Below are positions 18,626 through 28,421 of a stretch of 64,000 bases of DNA, one piece after another. Made by a program: the position numbers and the translations under genes. The notes beneath the pieces are model-generated. The model saw only the letters and a program-made list of their open reading frames with translations, had not been told where the DNA came from and did no database searches. The DNA is taken from NCBI GenBank assembly GCA_003045065.1, contig PSQJ01000004.1, positions 62,001 through 126,000 on the forward strand. Direction: 5' to 3'. The DNA is from Candidatus Liberibacter europaeus. Its GTDB lineage: Bacteria; Pseudomonadota; Alphaproteobacteria; Rhizobiales; Rhizobiaceae. Position 1 is the first letter of the stretch, and the number at the start of each line of letters is the position of its first letter.

Positions 18626-18958
18626 TTATTTTTTTTTCATGATACATTGCAAAGGATGATGATTATGTCGTGCATAATTCATAACCTTGTTCACCCTCAT
18701 TTCAGCAATTTCATACGTGTAAACACCACATTCACCAATCCCATCATGATGAACCTTCAACATAATGCACTGCGCAGTTTCGTGATCTTTATGAAAAAAT
18801 CTCTGCAAAACATGAACGACAAAATCCATAGGAGTGTAATCGTCATTGACAAGAAAAACTCTATATAATCTCGGGGCTTGAATCTTAGCATCAACTTTCG
18901 TGTTAAAAAAAGTGTCAATTCCAATTTCCTCTTTTTTACTATTACGTTTTTCAGCCAT
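18626..18958 (-). CDS. clpS: ClpS adaptor of the N-end rule pathway
   Basis: Starting at ATG 18958 gives 110 residues ([11 protein letters not shown]); a TTG at 18991 in the same frame has the GGAGG overlapping it and is less likely. ClpS binds N-degron residues and hands substrates to ClpA. The core motif [18 protein letters not shown] and the binding-pocket helix residues around [18 protein letters not shown] are intact, as is the [20 protein letters not shown]-terminus. It immediately precedes clpA. Confidence 0.95.
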   Translation of the reverse strand: MAEKRNSKKEEIGIDTFFNTKVDAKIQAPRLYRVFLVNDDYTPMDFVVHVLQRFFHKDHETAQCIMLKVHHDGIGECGVYTYEIAEMRVNKVMNYARHNHHPLQCIMKKK

Positions 18959-19222
18959 ACAAAAGGGCAATACTAACACGAATCCCTCCAACTTATCACA
19001 TTACAATATTACACATAACAAACTATAAAAAGATATACAAAACCAACACCATTAACAAAAAAAATCTTCTGTTAAATACAGACTATAAAAGCTAAGAGTG
19101 TTGAAATTATAATTAATCATCAAATCAGCAATATCTATCAAAGACAATTAAAAATACAAATGTCCCTCAATGATAGAAAAGCTACAAACATTGTGATTTT
19201 TATTATTTTAAAACAAGGGTAT

Positions 19223-19426
19223 TCAAAGATCATAACTTAAAATAGACATAGAAAAATTATAAGATAATTCACCGTCTTCTTCATCTCGATAAATAATACC
19301 AATAAATTCTAAATCCATATAAACTTCAGCTGAATCAGTTTGATTTGCTCGCGGCTTAATAGAAATTTTAGAACCAAACATACGTTTAAGATATAATTCT
19401 AATTTATTTATTTCATCCAGCCGCAT
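19223..19426 (-). CDS. DUF3126 family small protein
   Basis: 67 residues closely fitting DUF3126, a small conserved alphaproteobacterial protein of unknown function. Pattern: an N-terminal helix (DEINKLELYLKRMFG), then two strands with charged residues (AEVYMDLEFIGIIYRDEEDGE) and a hydrophobic C-terminus (YNFSMSILSYDL). Cytoplasmic, no signal peptide. It stands alone with about 290 AT-rich, gene-free bases upstream (19427-19719). Confidence 0.8.
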   Translation of the reverse strand: MRLDEINKLELYLKRMFGSKISIKPRANQTDSAEVYMDLEFIGIIYRDEEDGELSYNFSMSILSYDL

Positions 19427-19719
19427 ATAAATCCCCTATATAATTATTTTTCTTGGCACCAAAACAAATAATAATTAATTTAACTACTCAATAAATTCGA
19501 AAAAGAATCATTAAATAATTCATGAAAGTAATATTCAATAAAAAACATACTTATCATTAACATATAATACCAAAAATATTCAAATTCAATTCACCATAAT
19601 AACCAGTAAAAACCTACATCAACCAAAAATAGTAACATAATACTTCATATTAACAACAATATTTTCCCAATTAATATTCGCCTATATGCAAAAAAAAATT
19701 ACACAATAAAAACCAGTTT

Positions 19720-20502
19720 TTATTTGCTAATAATGCCTGAGTAAAAATCTATAACACCTTGTTTAAATTGCTTATCACCTACCGACAACATGTGATCCCT
19801 GTTTAAAATATTTAAATATTGACCATTTTGTAAAACTGACAGCAATTCTTGAGGAGATCCTGCAATAGTATCTTTGGATCCAACCGCAATTAACGCAGGA
19901 ACATCAATTCGCTTTAAATCTTCTTTGTTAAATAGTTTTCTTGTCATAGCAAGGCATGAAGCCAGCGCATTAAGGTCATTTCCTGGAACATTTTCAGCAA
20001 AATTTCTAAATGTTTTTCCCAAAAGACATTGAACATCATTAATAGATGGAAGCAAAAAAGAATCCAACACAGGATTCCAATCAATAACTTCCGAATCATA
20101 TAAACCGCTGCCAACACCACCTAATACTAATGAACATACATAAGAAGAATAAAATAATGCCATAGAACATGCTATGCGTGCGCCCATAGAATATCCAATA
20201 ACGTGCGCCCTATTAATACCAAGATAATCTAGAAGAGACACAGCATCAGCTGCCATAAAAACCAGATTATAATTAGTTAGATTATGTGGTTTATCGCTTT
20301 CGCCATGACCAAGATTATCAATCAAAACAACTCGAAAACCATTATCACATAATAACTGTACCCAACCTGGTGAAAACCAATTAATCATTGCCGATGAAGT
20401 AAATCCGTGAAGCAATAAAACAACTGGAGCAAATCTATCTCCTTCATCAAAAAACGCTAAACGAAAACCTCTCCAAGAACTAAATAATTTGGATTTAATC
20501 AT
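19720..20502 (-). CDS. Alpha/beta-fold hydrolase
   Basis: 260 residues with all elements of an alpha/beta hydrolase: oxyanion-hole segment LLLHGFTSS, nucleophile elbow GYSMGAR (Ser near 107), catalytic Asp in GSKDTIAG and His in NRDHMLSVG. The LGHGESDKP motif is typical of MhpC/epoxide-hydrolase-like esterases. The substrate is unknown. Cytoplasmic. It lies divergent from the zinc-finger/monooxygenase pair, so a shared control region at 20503-20646 is possible. A link to aromatic breakdown with the neighbouring monooxygenase is speculative. Confidence 0.85.
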   Translation of the reverse strand: MIKSKLFSSWRGFRLAFFDEGDRFAPVVLLLHGFTSSAMINWFSPGWVQLLCDNGFRVVLIDNLGHGESDKPHNLTNYNLVFMAADAVSLLDYLGINRAHVIGYSMGARIACSMALFYSSYVCSLVLGGVGSGLYDSEVIDWNPVLDSFLLPSINDVQCLLGKTFRNFAENVPGNDLNALASCLAMTRKLFNKEDLKRIDVPALIAVGSKDTIAGSPQELLSVLQNGQYLNILNRDHMLSVGDKQFKQGVIDFYSGIISK

Positions 20503-20646
20503 TGCAATAATCTTTCAATAATCTATTGTTCACATTGCGATTATCAGATTTTATACTTTGTAGTGCTTAATAATATAAATATAGCATATAACCATGTCTG
20601 CTCCTAAATTATATCCCAGAATGATGTTAGTAGAAAGGAAAATATT

Positions 20647-20886
20647 ATGAATCATACTCATATTAGTCATTTCCAAAATGATAAGGGTTATAGTAGAATT
20701 AAGATCGGTGTCAAAAAATTCATGTGTGCGGGTGCATCCCCACCCTTAGATCATCCTCATATCTTCATAAATATGGGTGAAGAAAATGAAAAGCATTGCC
20801 CTTATTGTGCAACACTTTATTGTTTTGATGATTCTCTTGGATCAGAAAAAACATTTCCTGCTGGGTGTTTCTTGTCAGTTAGGTAA
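20647..20886 (+). CDS. CHCC zinc-finger protein (NDUFS6-like)
   Basis: 79 residues with the CHCC zinc ligands: Cys in MCAGA, His in LDHPHIFI, and the Cys pair in HCPYCATLYCF. This is the zinc-finger domain shared with mitochondrial complex I subunit NDUFS6, widespread in Alphaproteobacteria. AGAAAGGAAAA lies before ATG 20647. The stop at 20884-20886 is 7 bases before the monooxygenase start, so both are probably on one mRNA. It likely binds Zn and supports complex I, by homology. Confidence 0.85.
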   Translation: MNHTHISHFQNDKGYSRIKIGVKKFMCAGASPPLDHPHIFINMGEENEKHCPYCATLYCFDDSLGSEKTFPAGCFLSVR

Positions 20887-20893
20887 AATAAAC

Positions 20894-22093
20894 ATGACGT
20901 GCAAAAAACAAATCACAGAATTACCATCTGTGGCAATAGTCGGTGCGGGAATATCTGGGCTTACTCTTGCGTTATCCTTATGTAAACAAGGTATACGATC
21001 TTATATCTTTGAAAGAAAAGATTACTTATCCGAAAAAGGATTTGGGTTACAAATATCACCTAATGCCTCACGCATACTTAAAAAAATTAATGTTCTTGAT
21101 CAACTAGAAAAAATATGGTTTGAACCAAAAGAATTTATTTTTCGATCAGGATCAACTCTCAAAGAATTGAGTCGTATCCCTTGTAAAGATTATGCACATA
21201 ATAACTGGAACGGTGCTTACGGAGTTTTAAAACGAGCAACATTACAAAAAATACTTGAATCCAAACTAAAATCACAATCTTTAGCAAAATTACACTTATC
21301 AACTCATATCACAGATCATTCTTTAAAAGAAATTTCTCATATAATTAACCAAACACCTGACTTACTAGTCGGGGCTGATGGCGTTCATTCAAATATACGA
21401 CAACAAATAGATAATCAACCAATAATGTTTTCAGGTAGTATTTTGCGTTTTGTTATACCAAAAAATGAAGCCCCAGAATTTATTGATTCCCAATCAATTA
21501 GCATGTTTTTCGGATCTAACTCCCATATGGTTACTTATCCACTGCAAGAAGATAATACAATTAACATTGCCGCGATCAGCAGCAATCCTTATCCATCTGA
21601 AGTTTCTCCATTAAAAAGCGAGCAAGACAACTTTTATGATGAAAATAAAGAATTGTTTTTAAACAATTTTGCGAATTGGAATAAAGAAATAAAACAATTA
21701 ATCACAAATATACCTAAAGAATCATTTTACCCGTTATTTGAATGTAAGTGCAGTCGATGGCATAATTATCAGGATACCGTTTTGATTGGTGATGCTGCTC
21801 ACACATTTTTACCCTCCTCTGCCCAAGGAGCAAATATGGCAATCGAAGATGCTTATATTTTATCTAAACTACTAACCAATAATACAGTTTCTAAAGCAAT
21901 TTCCATTTATCAAGAAATTCGTGTCAAACGCATTAATAAGATATATTCTAGAACTAATTTTAATAATACATTTTATCATTTACGAGGACCATTCAGCTTA
22001 TGCAGAGATATCGCTCTTAAATTTGGACCTCGCAAACCACTATCTAAGAGTCTTGATTGGATATACAAGTATCAAGTGCCTGAAAACATCTAA
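20894..22093 (+). CDS. sahA: FAD-dependent monooxygenase, salicylate hydroxylase-like
   Basis: About 399 residues from ATG 20894, which is preceded by AGGT and suits the N-terminal FAD fold; a longer in-frame start at 20777 would overlap the zinc-finger gene. Class A flavoprotein hydroxylase features: GxGxxG (VAIVGAGISGLTLAL), the DG motif (LLVGADGVHSNIRQ) and the GD motif VLIGDAAHTFLPSSAQGANM followed by AIEDA. No membrane segment. It matches the salicylate-hydroxylase type; 'Ca. L. asiaticus' has an experimentally described salicylate hydroxylase (SahA) that degrades the plant defence hormone. Substrate identity here is inferred; a UbiH-like role is less likely. Confidence 0.78.
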   Translation: MTCKKQITELPSVAIVGAGISGLTLALSLCKQGIRSYIFERKDYLSEKGFGLQISPNASRILKKINVLDQLEKIWFEPKEFIFRSGSTLKELSRIPCKDYAHNNWNGAYGVLKRATLQKILESKLKSQSLAKLHLSTHITDHSLKEISHIINQTPDLLVGADGVHSNIRQQIDNQPIMFSGSILRFVIPKNEAPEFIDSQSISMFFGSNSHMVTYPLQEDNTINIAAISSNPYPSEVSPLKSEQDNFYDENKELFLNNFANWNKEIKQLITNIPKESFYPLFECKCSRWHNYQDTVLIGDAAHTFLPSSAQGANMAIEDAYILSKLLTNNTVSKAISIYQEIRVKRINKIYSRTNFNNTFYHLRGPFSLCRDIALKFGPRKPLSKSLDWIYKYQVPENI

Positions 22094-22655
22094 TATAAAA
22101 TTAAATCTATTAAAAATAGGTTATATACTATCGTATCAAACATTTTCCGATTATGACAACAATAACTCATAACTGCTCTTTTTAAGTCATATTTGATAAT
22201 ATGCACCTCATTATAAGGCAGAATATCATGGGGGTTTTACAAGCTTGATTAAAGCAATAGCAATCATTACTATAATTGTACCACCTGGTAATAATACACT
22301 AAAAAATCTTTATGAACTATATTAAATAACAACCTTCCTAAGCAGGAAATAAAAGAATCGACAAGGTAATTGCTGTCGTTATCCGCATAATTATCTATAA
22401 ATAAAAAATATGAAGCAGCACTTTGATTAAATCATTAAAAACATAACATCCCTTAAAAGACCCTAAAACGAATATAATTTTATCAAATCATAATTTATTG
22501 TATACCTGTACACAAGAAATGTGTTATCAAAAAAATACAGTCATTACATGTTTTTTAGTTTGACGGACAAAAAATTTGTCCTTTATTGCTCACAATATTG
22601 AATATTTTTATTAAAATATCTTGAAATTATCAACCGATTGCCTAGTATGGGTGTC
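22094..22655. other. Intergenic region before the aap operon
   Basis: About 560 AT-rich bases. A short open stretch near 22245-22325 (LIKAIAIITIIVPPGNN) has membrane-like character and might be a gene remnant, but is too short to assign. No RNA gene is visible. Confidence 0.45.
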
Positions 22656-22724
22656 TGATGTGCTAACCGTCAAATCAATTTGTGATGGAATTGTGATATG
22701 CTAACCATCAAATCAATTTGTGAT
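22656..22724 (+). promoter_or_regulatory. 31-bp direct repeat upstream of aapJ (possible operator)
   Basis: Two near-identical 31-base copies, 22656-22686 and 22694-22724, differ at two positions. The core is TGCTAACC(G/A)TCAAATC followed by AATTTGTGAT. Centre-to-centre spacing is 38 bases. They lie about 95 bases before the aapJ start, where regulator sites would be expected. Paired direct repeats suggest cooperative binding. The regulator is unknown. Confidence 0.55.
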
Positions 22725-22819
22725 TGTTAATAATCAATCTACAAAAATGGATCTATTAAAATTATTGCAGATTAAAGTGTCTTAAACGTGACAACCATTT
22801 CCTAAGGAAGGGTAGATTT

Positions 22820-23851
22820 ATGTATAAATGTAGAAATTTGTTTTTCGGTGTCGTTGTCTTTATTAGTCTATCTTGTACAGGCTTGACTGCTTATGCCGAT
22901 ATTCTAAAAGAGGTCAAAAAAAGAGGCTTCTTAAGTTGCGGAATGAATGTTGGCGTTTCTGGTTTTTCAATGCTTAATGCTAAAGGGGAATGGACCGGAT
23001 TCGATATTGACTTCTGCAAAGCTTTATCATCTGCAATTTTTAATGATAAGTCCAAGGTTAAATACGTTCCTCTAAACGCAAAAGAGCGTTTTATAGCTTT
23101 GCAATCAGGAGAAATTGACGTACTAAGTCGCAACACATCTTGGACATTACTCCGTGAAACCTCACTCGGTCTTTTCTTCCGTGCTATAACATATTTTGAC
23201 GGACAGGGATTCATGATGCGTAAGAAACCAGGAATTACTTCGGCTCTTCAATTATCTGAATCTTCTATATGTGTTCAATCAGGCACATCAACAGAACTCA
23301 CCCTAGCAGATTACTTTCGTGCAAATGGGATGAAGTTTCATCCCATCGTATTTGAGCGTGTTGAAGAAATTGATGCCGCGTATCGATCTAATCGTTGTGA
23401 TGTTTATTCGGGAGATATATCAGCTCTATACTCATTGAGACTTAGTACAGATAATCCGAGTGAACATATAATTTTGCCAGAGATGATTTCCAAAGAACCT
23501 CTTGGTCCTGCTATTCTACAAGGTGATAGTGTTTGGAGCAATATAGTTACATGGACTCATTATGCGCTTGTAACTGCTGAAGAACTTGGCATTACCCAAA
23601 AAAATGTCGATGATATGCTCAATTCTACTAATCCTGACGTGAGACGTTTTCTAGGAAGCGATAAAAATAGCAATATTGGAAAAAGTCTTGGTTTAAAAAA
23701 TGATTGGGCTTATGGAATAATCAAAAATGTGGGTAATTATGGTGAAATATTTAATCGCAATCTCGGAAGTGGATCAGTTTTAAAAATTCCTCGTAATCAT
23801 AATAATTTGTACTCAAAAGGAGGATTGATGTATGCTCCTCCTATACGCTAA
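22820..23851 (+). CDS. aapJ: General L-amino-acid ABC transporter, periplasmic binding protein
   Basis: 343 residues, the AapJ size. GGAAGGG precedes ATG 22820. Signal peptide 1-26 (cleavage TAYA/DI). The mature protein is a family-3 solute-binding protein: GFDIDFCKALSSAIF, then the NAKERFIALQSGEIDVLSRNTSWT block characteristic of AapJ, and EPLGPAILQGDSVWSNIV. It delivers amino acids to AapQM in the inner membrane. First gene of aapJQMP and likely controlled from the repeat-bearing region at 22656-22724. Confidence 0.95.
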   Translation: MYKCRNLFFGVVVFISLSCTGLTAYADILKEVKKRGFLSCGMNVGVSGFSMLNAKGEWTGFDIDFCKALSSAIFNDKSKVKYVPLNAKERFIALQSGEIDVLSRNTSWTLLRETSLGLFFRAITYFDGQGFMMRKKPGITSALQLSESSICVQSGTSTELTLADYFRANGMKFHPIVFERVEEIDAAYRSNRCDVYSGDISALYSLRLSTDNPSEHIILPEMISKEPLGPAILQGDSVWSNIVTWTHYALVTAEELGITQKNVDDMLNSTNPDVRRFLGSDKNSNIGKSLGLKNDWAYGIIKNVGNYGEIFNRNLGSGSVLKIPRNHNNLYSKGGLMYAPPIR

Positions 23852-23974
23852 ATTTGATATCTTGAAAAAATTTTCACTATAATATTAGTGGATGGATTAT
23901 GGGTTAATTATAAGTGATGAAATAATAAAATCCATCTTCAAAAGGAAATTTTGTTGCTTAAAGGGGAAGAGTAT

Positions 23975-25171
23975 ATGATCGGAAATATTCAGAGCATGTT
24001 AATCCGTCGTATTAGCAAGATTAAATTCTTATACGATATACATGTTCGCAGTATATGTGTTCAAGTAGCGATCCTATTGTTAATTATTTATATGATATCT
24101 TGGATTGTAGGAAATATTTATAACAATATGGAAAAATCCAATATAGTACTAGGTATAAAATTTCTTCAAGAACGAGCTGGATTTGAAATAGATCAGGGTA
24201 TTATGCCTTATACGGGGGATAATTCTTATGCTATGGCTCTCGTAGTAGGATTTGTGAACACATTTACCGTAGCATTTTTAGGAATTATCCCAGCTACGTT
24301 AATAGGTATTGTGGTTGGAACGGGACGTTTATCTAAAAATAAGCTTGCATCATGGATTTGCAGGGTTTACGTAGAATTATTTCGCAATATTCCGCCACTG
24401 GTAGTAATATTTTTTTGGTATAGATCTGTACTTTCTAATCTACCGTCACCTGAAAATTCAATAGCATTGCCATTTGGGATTTTTCTGAACAATCGTGGAA
24501 TATCTTTACCTAGCTTAATAATGGATACAAATGCCAAAATTATTTTATTTACTTTTTTATTGGGAATTATCTTAAGCATCGTAACATTGAAGTTAGCTAG
24601 CCAATTTCACAAAAAGACAGGGCAGATCTTACCTGTATTATATATTTCTATATTTCTAATATTTGGTTTGCCAGCTTTTATGTGCTTTGCAGCAGGTTTT
24701 AATATTAGTTTTGAATATCCGATATTAGGTAAATTCAATTTTGTTGGAGGATACGTAATAATACCAGAATTCATGTCTCTATATTTAGCTTTATCCTTTT
24801 ATACGGCTTCTTTTATAGCAGAAATTGTGCGTTTGGGACTCATTTCAGTGCCACCTGGACAAATGGAAGCTGCAATAGCGCTCGGATTAAATCCTAGAAA
24901 AGCAACTCGTTTAGTAGTTTTACCACAGGCGATGCGTGTCATTATTCCTCCTCTTACCAGCCAGTACTTGAATCTTCTTAAAAATTCTTCCCTTGCCGTA
25001 GCAGTTGGTTTTGTAGATCTTGTATCAGTTGGAGGAACTATAATTAATCAGACAGGACAAGCTATTGAAATTATTATAATTTGGATGTCTGTCTACCTAA
25101 GTCTTTCAATAGTTATTTCAATGTTTATGAATTGGTTAAATAAAAAAATCGCTTTAACGGAGAAAAGATGA
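23975..25171 (+). CDS. aapQ: General L-amino-acid ABC transporter permease AapQ
   Basis: 398 residues from ATG 23975, chosen because AAGGGGAAGAG lies just upstream; a TTG at 23951 is in frame. It has the N-terminal extension of AapQ and about eight membrane segments. The permease EAA loop reads [26 protein letters not shown] followed by [31 protein letters not shown] is a family block. It overlaps aapM by ATGA (25168-25171), indicating coupled translation. Confidence 0.94.
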   Translation: MIGNIQSMLIRRISKIKFLYDIHVRSICVQVAILLLIIYMISWIVGNIYNNMEKSNIVLGIKFLQERAGFEIDQGIMPYTGDNSYAMALVVGFVNTFTVAFLGIIPATLIGIVVGTGRLSKNKLASWICRVYVELFRNIPPLVVIFFWYRSVLSNLPSPENSIALPFGIFLNNRGISLPSLIMDTNAKIILFTFLLGIILSIVTLKLASQFHKKTGQILPVLYISIFLIFGLPAFMCFAAGFNISFEYPILGKFNFVGGYVIIPEFMSLYLALSFYTASFIAEIVRLGLISVPPGQMEAAIALGLNPRKATRLVVLPQAMRVIIPPLTSQYLNLLKNSSLAVAVGFVDLVSVGGTIINQTGQAIEIIIIWMSVYLSLSIVISMFMNWLNKKIALTEKR

Positions 25172-26328
25172 ACTATTCTCATAAAGAATTTCCATATGTA
25201 AGGAAACAGTTATTATCCCCTTGTTTGCCACCGGTTAATCACCGAGGACTTATGGCGTGGATTAAAAGTAGCTTCTTTAACAGCATTAAAGATACGATTA
25301 TAACGGTTTTGATATTAGTTTTTTTATTATCGTCAATTCCTAATATAATTCATTGGATTTTTATAGATGCTGTTTGGATAGGAGCTGACAGAAAGGTATG
25401 TACGACAATCTCTCAGGGAGGTATTCAACCTGATGGTTGGAGCGGTGCTTGTTGGGCGTTTGTAAATGATAGATTTCAACAATTTATTTTTGGAAACTAT
25501 CCTTTATCAGAGAGATGGAGACCTATACTGGTTTTTCTGATTGGATCTATATTACTTGTTCCTATGCTAATGCCCTCTGTTCCTCGCAAATTTCTAAATG
25601 GCTTGTTATTATTTGGATTTTTTCCAATATTTTCATTCTTTATCTTATGCGGGGGATTAGGTCTAAGTGTTGTTGGAACGTCCGAGTGGGGAGGACTGCT
25701 CGTTACTTTAGTTATTTCCTTTTTTGGAATTGTAGTTTCAATGCCGATAGGAATTTTACTAGCATTGGGTAGACAGTCCAATATGCCTGTTTTGCAAGGT
25801 GCCTGCATTACATTTATTGAGCTATTTCGCGGAGTACCGTTAGTTACTGTTCTTTTTACTTCCAGTGTTATGTTGCCTCTATTTCTACCTGATGGATGGG
25901 ATGTGGACAAATTATTAAGGGCACTGATAGGAGTGGCAGCCTTTTCATCTGCTTATATTGCAGAGGTTGTAAGAGGAGGATTGCAATCCATTCCTAAAGG
26001 ACAATTTGAAGCAGCTAATTCATTGGGATTAGGATATATTCAAACAATGAGGCTGATTATTATTCCGCAGGCAATTAAGCGTGTAATACCAGGAATTGTT
26101 AATACCTTCATCGGACTATTTAAAGATAGCTCTCTTATTTCTATAATTAATATGTTTGATCTTTTAGGAATAGTAAGAGCTAACTTCAGTGATTCTGACT
26201 GGATATCTCCAGTTACACCTACAACTGGACTGATATTTGTAGGATTTATATTTTGGGTCTTCTGCTTTAGCATGTCTATATATTCTGTATTTATAGAAAA
26301 CCATCTTACTAAAGTAAAAAAGAAATAA
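25168..26328 (+). CDS. aapM: General L-amino-acid ABC transporter permease AapM
   Basis: 386 residues, AapM-sized. Membrane permease partner of AapQ with the EAA loop [20 protein letters not shown] followed by [12 protein letters not shown] and the [14 protein letters not shown] tail. A cytoplasmic N-terminus of about 45 residues precedes the first membrane helix. The periplasmic GVCWAF-like segment of rhizobial AapM is represented by WSGACWAFV. It starts inside the end of aapQ and is followed after 14 bases by aapP. Confidence 0.94.
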   Translation: MNYSHKEFPYVRKQLLSPCLPPVNHRGLMAWIKSSFFNSIKDTIITVLILVFLLSSIPNIIHWIFIDAVWIGADRKVCTTISQGGIQPDGWSGACWAFVNDRFQQFIFGNYPLSERWRPILVFLIGSILLVPMLMPSVPRKFLNGLLLFGFFPIFSFFILCGGLGLSVVGTSEWGGLLVTLVISFFGIVVSMPIGILLALGRQSNMPVLQGACITFIELFRGVPLVTVLFTSSVMLPLFLPDGWDVDKLLRALIGVAAFSSAYIAEVVRGGLQSIPKGQFEAANSLGLGYIQTMRLIIIPQAIKRVIPGIVNTFIGLFKDSSLISIINMFDLLGIVRANFSDSDWISPVTPTTGLIFVGFIFWVFCFSMSIYSVFIENHLTKVKKK

Positions 26329-26342
26329 GGGATATAGCATTA

Positions 26343-27116
26343 ATGGAAAATAACCAAATAAATTCAAAACAAATGAGTAATAGTAAATACGCCGTTGAGA
26401 TAAATTTCTTAAATAAATGGTATGGGAATTTTCATGCTTTACGTGATATCAATCTCAAAGTTACACGCAATGAGCGAGTTGTTATAGCTGGACCTTCAGG
26501 TTCAGGTAAATCTTCTTTAATTCGTTGTATCAATCGAATTGAAAAACACCAAAAAGGTGAGATCATTATTGACGGTGTTCCTCTTGACAGCGATGTCAGA
26601 AATATTGATGAAGTACGTCGTGACGTTGGAATGGTTTTTCAACATTTTAATCTTTTCCCAAATCTCACTGTCCTAGAGAATTGCACACTAGGTCCTATCT
26701 GGGTAAGAAAAATGCCTAAGAAGGAAGCAGAAGAGCTCGCCATGCATTATTTAAATAAAGTAAAGATTGCTGATAAAGCAATGAGATACTCTTTTATGTT
26801 ATCTGGAGGAGAAAATCAGCGTGCTGCTATTGCTCGTTCTTTATGTATGAAACCAAAAACTTTATTATTTGATGAACCAACATCTGGATTAGATCCAGAA
26901 ATGATAAAGGAAGTATTGGATACGATGATTGAACTTGCAGAAGAAGGAATGACTATGATGTGTGTCACCCATGAAATGGGTTTTGCTCGACAAGTTGCTA
27001 ATAGAGTTGTATTTATGGATCAAGGACAAATCGTTGAACAGAATTCTCCTGAAGAGTTTTTTGCCAATCCTCAACACGATAGAACAAAAGCTTTCTTAAG
27101 TCAGATAATTTATTAA
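26343..27116 (+). CDS. aapP: General L-amino-acid ABC transporter ATPase AapP
   Basis: 257 residues. Motifs: Walker [10 protein letters not shown]-loop [16 protein letters not shown], signature LSGGENQR, Walker [14 protein letters not shown] and the H-loop [20 protein letters not shown]. It energises AapQM. The signature 'LSGGENQR' (E for Q) is a mild variant. Last gene of the operon, followed by a hairpin at 27122. Confidence 0.95.
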   Translation: MENNQINSKQMSNSKYAVEINFLNKWYGNFHALRDINLKVTRNERVVIAGPSGSGKSSLIRCINRIEKHQKGEIIIDGVPLDSDVRNIDEVRRDVGMVFQHFNLFPNLTVLENCTLGPIWVRKMPKKEAEELAMHYLNKVKIADKAMRYSFMLSGGENQRAAIARSLCMKPKTLLFDEPTSGLDPEMIKEVLDTMIELAEEGMTMMCVTHEMGFARQVANRVVFMDQGQIVEQNSPEEFFANPQHDRTKAFLSQIIY

Positions 27117-27121
27117 ATAAA

Positions 27122-27149
27122 ATCTTGTATACAAGATGTTGTTATTTTT
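27122..27149 (+). terminator. Possible terminator after aapP
   Basis: The palindrome ATCTTGTATACAAGAT at 27122-27137 can form a 6-bp stem with a 4-base loop. It is followed by a T-rich tail up to 27149. It lies directly after the aapP stop. The stem is AT-rich, so strength is uncertain. Confidence 0.45.
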
Positions 27150-27252
27150 CTGTAAATGATATATGTAGTTTATTCTGTTAGAAAATTGACATGTTATAGC
27201 CTGTAATTGGTTATTGTATAAACTGTTTTATGAGTTACGTGATAGGATTATT

Positions 27253-27330
27253 CGGAGTGTAGCGCAGCCTGGTTAGCGCATCTGGTTTGGGACCAGAGGG
27301 TCGGGAGTTCGAATCTCTCCACTCCGACCA
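27253..27330 (+). tRNA. tRNA-Pro (anticodon TGG)
   Basis: Full cloverleaf. Acceptor CGGAGTG pairs with CACTCCG. The anticodon stem TCTGG/CCAGA encloses loop TTTGGGA with anticodon TGG. The T arm is GGGAG-TTCGAAT-CTCTC. The encoded CCA ends at 27330. Confidence 0.97.
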
Positions 27331-27385
27331 CTTTTTGTTGATTTTTTATACATTTAAATATGCACTTGTGAAATGAGATTTTAAT

Positions 27386-27694
27386 ATGTTGGCGAGAATT
27401 TATCGTATAGGAAAAACATCTGCTCAGTCAGGAATAAAGGGGAAAGTGGGAATGTGGTCATTAGAATTTGAAAAACAAGTTCCCTCTTATATAGAGCCTA
27501 CGTGCCATTATACCTCTTCAATGGATACGCTTCAACAAGTTAAACTTTTCTTTCCTTCTATGGACAAAGCAATAAAATATGCAGAAAATCATAATATTGA
27601 ATATTATTTGATGCCATTACATGATTCAGTACATCAAAAAAAGTCTTATCATGATAATTTTTTACACAATCGTATTGATAATTGGACTCATTAA
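27386..27694 (+). CDS. NDUFS4-like complex I accessory subunit
   Basis: 102 residues of the ETC complex I 18-kDa subunit family (NDUFS4). The opening ARIYRIGKTSAQSG, the WSLEFEKQVPSYIEP strand and TSSMDTLQQVKLFF followed by DKAIKYAENHNIEYYL are the family's core. In mitochondria this subunit stabilises the NADH-oxidising arm; alphaproteobacterial homologues belong to complex I. It lies alone between two tRNA genes, far from the nuo operon. Confidence 0.9.
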   Translation: MLARIYRIGKTSAQSGIKGKVGMWSLEFEKQVPSYIEPTCHYTSSMDTLQQVKLFFPSMDKAIKYAENHNIEYYLMPLHDSVHQKKSYHDNFLHNRIDNWTH

Positions 27695-27721
27695 ATAGAT
27701 AGGCAACTTAGTAATAAGTCT

Positions 27722-27798
27722 GGCTCCTTAGCTCAGTTGGATAGAGCGCCTGCCTTCTAAGCAGGATGTCGCAGGTTCGAATCCTGCAGGGGTCACCA
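27722..27798 (+). tRNA. tRNA-Arg (anticodon TCT)
   Basis: Cloverleaf with acceptor GGCTCCT/AGGGGTC (two wobble pairs). The anticodon stem CCTGC/GCAGG encloses loop CTTCTAA with anticodon TCT. The T arm is GCAGG-TTCGAAT-CCTGC. CCA is encoded, ending at 27798. Prophage remnant B starts about 30 bases downstream, so its 3' end is a likely attachment site. Confidence 0.97.
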
Positions 27799-27829
27799 AA
27801 TAAGTTTTAAATTATTGATTTTGAATGGT

Positions 27830-28300
27830 TTTTTATACGAGTTAGTTTTATTTTTTAAAAGGTAAGACCAATCATGTAACAATAATTCTGCCTCCACTTC
27901 TCGTCTTGCAACTAATCCATTTAATCTTTTTCCACCAGCAAATACCCACCTTTTACACTCTTGAGAAGCGTTCATCCAATCTTCAGCATCTACATACTTT
28001 CGAAACGTACTATTATTACGATATCGGTCAATACCAAGGTTAAAAACAAAATCTACAATAGTTGATATACGATTTGCACTTATATTCTTAATACTTGAAG
28101 AAACCTTGAAAAAAAATCATCTAAACACTTCGAAGATCATTGTATAAGAAGTTCATCAGCTTGTTGTTCCGATATGTTCATGTCTTCATAAACATCAAAT
28201 CCAGTATGCTCATAGCCAATAGTCCATATTCCAGCAGGACATCTGTATGCTTTTAGTTTTAAGCCCTCAAAGGTCTAATTAGTAATGATGGGGTCTTAAT
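27830..28300 (-). pseudogene. Phage lysozyme (GH24 endolysin) ruin, copy B
   Basis: Minus-strand pieces recover a phage lysozyme. Near 28190-28290 are FEGLKLKAYRCPAGIWTIGY and DVYEDMNISEQQADELL. At 27830-27975 is ECKRWVFAGGKRLNGLVARR followed by EVEAEL, the GH24 C-terminus. Frame breaks and in-frame stops between them preclude a full enzyme. The catalytic Glu of FEGL is still readable here, unlike copy A. Confidence 0.78.
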
Positions 28301-28421
28301 AATAACCACCTCTACTTTTAGCTAATTATAAAGTAACATATCGTTTTATATATTGACTCAAATAGAGAATTATGTCTACGAGTGAAAAATGCTGTTTTTG
28401 TGTTTAGCTAGGATATATGAT

